From: Planctomycetota bacterium | GTDB lineage: Bacteria > Planctomycetota > Brocadiia > SM23-32 > JAKLEA01 | Reading direction: 5' to 3' | DNA length: 64,000 nucleotides | NCBI GenBank assembly: GCA_022711755.1 | Contig: JAKLEA010000017.1 | Coordinates: forward strand, 1 to 64,000 | Program-made: the position numbers and the translations under genes | Shown here: piece by piece, positions 63,001 through 64,000 of the stretch | How positions within the stretch are numbered: position 1 is the stretch's first letter | Layout: every line of letters starts with the position of its first letter | The notes under the pieces: generated by a model | Database searches by the model: none | What the model saw: only the letters and a program-made list of their open reading frames with translations | Told to the model about the DNA's origin: nothing

Positions 63001-64000
63001 CTTCGGGTTCCGCGTTTCGGACGGGGAATCAGCTTCTGCGACGGCCACGTTTGTCCTGAACGTTGTGACTGCGCCGAACTCCCCGCCGGACGGGGCCATT
63101 GACTCTCCTGCTGGCGGCACGGTCATCCGGCCGGGGCGCAGCGTGAACCTTCAGGGAACGGGAACGGATTCCGACGGCGCGGTGGCGGCATGGCTCTGGA
63201 GCGTAACCGGCCCCGGCGGATTCGCATGGACGTCCAACCTTGAGGATCCCGGCGACCTTGTTCTGAACGCCGTCGGGAATTACACGATAACACTAACTGT
63301 CACGGACGACGACGGCGCGGCCGATCCGACCCCGGCGACGTCCGTCGTCACCGTCAGCGACACAGGCGCGCTTGCGGACCTGATCGGCGTCGTCACAACG
63401 AGCGCCGGAAAGGTCTACATCTATGATTGCGACGGCCTCGGTTCCGGCGTCTCGATTGACGGCGACTACGACGAGACGGACGGGACGCCGTACAACCCTT
63501 ACGCCGCAGGCAATGATCTTATGATATTCGGCACGCCGGGCGGGGTAGTGATAGTAACCCAACGCTGGTCTTACAGGGACGGCGTCTGGCGCTCGGCTGA
63601 CTTCTCCGGACTAGGCGTTGCGGTTGACGGCAAACTGAGCGTCTTTGCGGATCAGCGCATAACGGGCCAGACTCTGGGCCGCAACGGGGATATCGCTTTC
63701 CTCGCCGCCGACAGCATCGGCGCGGCGGTCGTCAGTTCCGGCATATCCGGACTTCGCGGCGGCGACCTCACAGTGGACGGCGCGATGACGATTCCCGTCG
63801 GCGCGGGGCTATACGCCGACGCCGGCGGAATCAACGCGGCCTACATAATGAGCGCCGCGACCGACGGGGTCAGCCTCGGCGGGAACCTCCATGCTGACAG
63901 GATGAACACATTCTACTCGGTCGGCAACATCGGCGGGAGGATTGAAATCGCCGGAGCCGGCGGGACGTTCATCATCGGCGCGACGAGCCTTGTCGCCGGA
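51059..64000 (+). CDS. Giant LEPR-like surface protein with five beta-helix modules (partial, runs off the window)
   Basis: Open frame of at least 4,314 codons with no stop before the window edge. ATG at 51059 has GGAGG eight bases upstream. Residues about 20-30 (AEVLERRVLLN) are LEPR-like. Five modules start at about 51143, 53009, 55529, 57722 and 59738, each opening TxYYVND or similar, then GDVVLVDAGxY, a right-handed beta-helix of Asn/Gly-rich turns, and a closing block DxDFHLKSExG...SPAIDxG plus an Ig-like strand set (SPDRFIQVLSP..., YVRW). Module 2 also holds a concanavalin-like insert (about 54040-54660). From 61,320: Big_5-like, then five cadherin-like repeats marked NDAP (61,680-63,070), a PKD domain, and the IYDCDG domain from 63,413. 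Secreted adhesin or matrix protein. Long minus-strand frames inside it are shadows. Confidence 0.88.
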   Translation, partial: MTSRRLPTRKAILRHTRELCQAEVLERRVLLNTTYYVNDLGMAGDVYTTAPGSDLNDGLSPSSPMMSLGALLAQYSLGAGDVVLVDAGQYDGVTIGADDEGLAVVGASVVGGDASEITGMIELEDADYCTIRGLTFLAAGSGIVGHGLPAVFLNKDPHDESFSTNNTIADNRFEGASSGITFDGPDGTTVERNTFDSVTVGVTFIADKVRSSFPPVVVRDNNFDSVGSGVYVSYPGPVEVHDNVIVNANLGISMGDCDPDLALVYGNLIYREASEGHSGVGLQGTAAFTDNEVYGHSVGILGGSAIARIGLRGHGNIVHDNAEFGIRGSGIARGNTVYNNSQAGIFIEGEIGWNIIYGNGLLTASSAGIKTDKSAYIHHNVIYGNNGHGILVDKPDVRIESNTIHSSAGDAIHADTTDGKQLFTGPYLLNNIIWAEAGYAFYVGDKAQHMVTSDYNCFWTTGSAKIAYWQGDWNDMEVWQLEMNLDHHSIFALPKFADAAAGDYRVLSPAGFDLSDSPTVDMGPPDMPFDQEPTPNGGRADIGAYANTPEAAASPDRFIQVLSPFAGDPLVAGSEIGLVWHSYGLFEAETVDIEFFDGTNWVTAASGARNDGAYGWTVPAIASGKHKLRIFATHEPAIVGSTGEFLIVPGGSAYYVNDDATDGDEYAAAIGSYDNTGKTPDSPLPTLSSVISRYDLGPADIIFVDTGEYVIYREITIGGLDKGVTVQGPVGDGHSAVMDKENTEQYSYALILDDADWVKVRNLEIKNAGSAIMITNGSTFAQVTGNQLHDNSRAGILFDLPDNYWTTVSDNELWNNGDGRWDVNCGIQAANDDPSAPVTVSNNIIRADAVLKDRVGIYLPSGAIPHSVIIEDNRIIGMDYGVKGDKLDSPLRISDNEISGGNYGIHVANARIHIDGNVIYDNATAGIYMKESTAYIHNNRIFSNPLGIEGVWENNYGAGPVIEGNLIYDNDIAGIKLTNSPSQAALPPHLTEFNYSFPFDATQWKLNDAVYDEVQNVIELTPDDPLLDGAGNMVFETLMPLNDSVVEFDFRMTPGDGQGMFFGWLWSEATDLASYPGSVGLPEDMGFAVEFDTRKQDGDRDPSDNHVALLLNTPHSHVLSSGAVPNLDSGNWIHVEICNRAGDVTVYLTDPAAGFDRALVLSAKAYQPNSAMDLEGGMFVIGASRGTDPTSHQVRNVILQTPLGALGTAVIGNTIYQTRGDALVAEAACRYLNVRNNVFAVLNESSVEGTAALKIADASQYGFSSDYNDFFVTNDALIADWQGEWTDLWEWQHAVFVDKNSLAVDPLFVDPDGADGILGYDPDNPDSWKDDDFHLKSEAGSYHGGLWLPDDVTSPLIDRASDADMATRETGSSGGYRNMGFEGNTPEAGQSPASNMLILAPNGGEFYPQEDFYQVVWRGHGYDGNVAIDISYDGGGTWENLASDVPDTGRWWWRVRGVSVSGTVKLRVSSQDVPAISDESDGVFEIVPPTTAYYVNIRDDADFTDNEYTTASGDDHNSGLDPAHPKASLRAILEAYDIQDGDVIYVDTSTTDLDQVDTQAYPIYTEIVISFLDMGGTIQGPTQAGHWAIHDRGNHAAKEITGLHLWNADDTTIRNIGFRDGFFGIDVRGGSDNVVIDGCLVMDVGGEYSGETPPPPGPVYPTGIRVAAKEFNLTEMGGETVYNYGAIIRATTVMNVMPGEDAVSYGIDFQSPEGWIGGSLEEDGNIVSRAVCPIHVKQDDIQQMVYVFWNEAYNMLTGKAESMNLIWVEMAKRASIRYNHVHETIGYLGFAPGDEYERQGIFIDQSANINVAYNTIYGPVVGVTVKESSEVMLEGNEIYGCPAGMFFNDANNITIQNNELYHNGAGMFFLSGEEFLVKNNVIYGNEYYGILTTWFFPDYEVDFLTVSNNTFYETKSGATCMYIGGHTWAVTAHSNIFASENGPGVGWDSSVQDPFMPDDRPKYDDMGGLRHTIFYSNHYWDGSGGATSSWGRTYTTHAGWYFETGMDQYGLWGVDPMFVSPYGPDGVIGNNGALGRDASDSDFHLKSEWGTYDPARAAAGQDPWVTYPGEQSPAIDMGAWEDGWVGDEPENNGNRLDMGAYGGTAQASKSPDTFIQLLLPRNFEKRLPDQAVYVRWNATSDIAKVRIEWRWRMDDDDPWSEWGIVPGSTGDEDNDGRYDIAATDKFHAERVEVRVTEIGGAGHSDQSYQAFCMAGPELTAPFTFYVDDDSNVADQFTPSAMGNYFNTGLYPEYPVAGAGVVPRVYELNQDDVVLVDAGTYDPARTIMFDENDNGSVVVDGDGNIIERHPVTYRGATDPITGDLLSVIDGYWLWDMILLFGSQYIDLKDLQLNPTAVYPWAHSGAGVVFADAHGSSATNVEVNAISHYGFAIAADGVVVKDSVVDLAVHWSTDYQGRGIWVSGSDTQLINNKVHKAEIAYYLRGSGIAQDCLADNHLDDNRIAVLQDPSSIGFDVKGEWDLLYCEVSEYDQGMLIASLENNGSIRGNLVHHNRIGMDVSSGYARYFLNRIYANLEVGLQLTDAGPSDLFEMNSVFSNSVGILILAEGVIENSLVYSNYNQGVMLSGSEGVSMTNNTVRQDVGNALWLTSKARDTKVRSCIFVGGVGYLIKADGDSQYRFDSDYNLFWTYHDAQMIRWSEDVADPAAWYFATGNDRESMWADPLFVNPDGVDGNLGFYLGSEFWNYAIGLPDANRDIQADYSSDDDFHIQSMSGSIHGGAFLEGERVWALDPATSPALDAGDPMTPDLGETAPNGGRRNIGAFGGTLWASRSPDRAIFVTSPARYSKRQIDRTIGIMWNSFGTSGAVNLEYSTDGGSTWNPLAAGVPSVMPGSESVGLYQWQPETPLGDIVVRVSDAADSSLYDDSYSFQVNAGGSVYYIDDSSNAGDQYTPGAIGDNANSGVDPLHPMASLTILMESYVFSSGDIIYVDTGDYGILEMILLDSSRSGVLMLGPTNGGRATIDRNDNESPVFYIEDCTGTIVRDLGITGGSEGIFIDLPGNDVLIQDCVIFNNQNAGIVTEEEESQSLGNLYIRGNLLFGTPGDNSSDDQPTGLDLKAPGIVVEENVIHAAETGIATLIREDQEKILIRDNELIGAPTSSLTGTGIDINGPADCYFNVVHGFDIGIKMLNLALGRIASYNTVYGNAMGIGLSQSDVELSHNTVYGNSGIGIYIISECAPIIENNRISRNRIGIGSAEAGDLSIFNNLIYANEDAGINLMKTESALIWNNLILQEVGNCIQMEEETANWEAYNNILFTAEGFFIYAEADSQVQMVSNSNLFFPIAGGDAYAGLSVIPMRTLDDWRTATAMDAMSYHAVPTFRDPDGRDNIIGGQWGTDDDFNFAPYSSGIDHANSTHAPGSDAQGQPRFDDPSTPNSEPDGYADNGPNEFIGDSVDATPMTVTGTSLNSISEGHNYDVELFYVYFSEKPDLFTSTLQENYDVRAAGPDGLFGTADDELIQFKVSNAVDPLAVAIQVGDGEPLPNGVYRLWIDGSGVMDTAANLLDGDADGGDGGDFIFFFRVGNDAPTATGQSVSLNEDAQTSVILAGSDPDNDPITFEIVTPPQHGTFYHDPASSDPAQWIYVPSLDYFGTDQLEFRVYDGVFYSGTAFVNFTISPVNDAPRAFGNSFTIDEDQTYSFRLNAADPEGDPLTFIIISQPSHGTLTGVAPNLTYTPEHNYSGSDSFTFIVNDGHLDSPVVTATFDIGPVNDAPVAIPVSAATPKDQQVIILLLGNDAEGDRITYYIIQEPQHGTLLRPPEGTIDPLFTYIPDPGYEGVDHFTFQGWDGKILGNTAVGTVVVGTPPNNVPVATGGAATTPEDQPIGVVMLGSDADGDPLTYVYQQPAHGTLTGVGPGLIYTPDADFNGTDTFTFHVSDGMANSNTATFTIEVSPVNDAPTALNGSREVVAGTSVVLTLQGADIDGDALSYAVTGAPGNGVLSPLPGAGDDALWTYTPNPGFTGTDTFGFRVSDGESASATATFVLNVVTAPNSPPDGAIDSPAGGTVIRPGRSVNLQGTGTDSDGAVAAWLWSVTGPGGFAWTSNLEDPGDLVLNAVGNYTITLTVTDDDGAADPTPATSVVTVSDTGALADLIGVVTTSAGKVYIYDCDGLGSGVSIDGDYDETDGTPYNPYAAGNDLMIFGTPGGVVIVTQRWSYRDGVWRSADFSGLGVAVDGKLSVFADQRITGQTLGRNGDIAFLAADSIGAAVVSSGISGLRGGDLTVDGAMTIPVGAGLYADAGGINAAYIMSAATDGVSLGGNLHADRMNTFYSVGNIGGRIEIAGAGGTFIIGATSLVAG

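Noticed and set aside
1..64000. tRNA, rRNA, CRISPR, insertion sequences or phage genes
   Set aside because: No cloverleaf signature, no spaced direct-repeat array, no transposase or integrase motif was found by reading the window.

Overview
The window is about 60% GC, densely coding bacterial DNA with no rRNA, tRNA, CRISPR array, integrase or transposase that I could see. Several traits point to Planctomycetota or a nearby candidate phylum: two surface proteins whose N-termini carry an LEPR-like motif (ESLETRLLLN and AEVLERRVLLN), a PEP-CTERM protein, a Tad pilus locus rich in FHA domains, and an envelope with beta-barrel and TonB/ExbBD-type proteins. The phylum assignment is inference; no marker gene settles it.

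Layout. 0.2-2.5 kb (minus): a TrpB2-type tryptophan synthase beta chain with a clear terminator, and an outer-membrane MetA/SphA-like barrel. 2.8-6.9 kb (plus): an 859-residue secreted LEPR/PKD protein and RmuC. 6.9-21.3 kb (minus): one long Tad pilus operon read from 21.3 kb downward: two Flp-like pilins, prepilin peptidase, TadE, a TadG-like protein, a second TadE-like protein, a small membrane protein, CpaB, an FHA-TadA fusion ATPase, TadB, TadC, a DUF192 protein and two FHA-transmembrane proteins. No secretin and no TadZ is present. 21.5-28.4 kb (plus): homocysteine S-methyltransferase behind a strong promoter and a SAM-clan-like leader, a DegT-family aminotransferase, a glycerophosphodiesterase and two polytopic glycosyltransferase-like proteins. 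28.4-30.0 kb (minus): a DUF4139 protein. 30.3-35.8 kb (plus): a PilZ-TonB-ExbB-ExbD operon, a coiled-coil lipoprotein and a heptosyltransferase-like enzyme.

35.8-36.6 kb is an AT-richer non-coding stretch with palindromes and two identical 108-bp repeats. 36.6-49.1 kb (plus) is housekeeping: DUF1648 protein, single-pass protein, RluA-type pseudouridine synthase, zinc-ribbon protein, DsbD, cysteine desulfurase plus IscU/NifU scaffold, DHH phosphoesterase, class I aminotransferase, PAS-SpoIIE phosphatase and a BatA/vWA protein. 49.3-50.7 kb holds a PEP-CTERM protein and a cupin. From 51,059 to the window edge runs a single open frame of at least 4,314 codons: a giant secreted protein with five beta-helix modules, a lectin-like insert, cadherin-like repeats, a PKD domain and a C-terminal domain shared with the 859-residue protein at 2.8 kb.

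The most novel-looking items are: (1) the shared 'IYDCDG' domain of the two LEPR-like surface proteins; (2) a Tad locus with three FHA proteins, one of which has a pilus-secretin-N-like periplasmic domain although no secretin is encoded; (3) a SAM-riboswitch-like leader that can hide the ribosome binding site of the methyltransferase; (4) a leader RNA before the giant gene with two mutually exclusive stems; (5) the duplicated 108-bp unit, which reads on the minus strand as a beta-barrel-like tail followed by a terminator.
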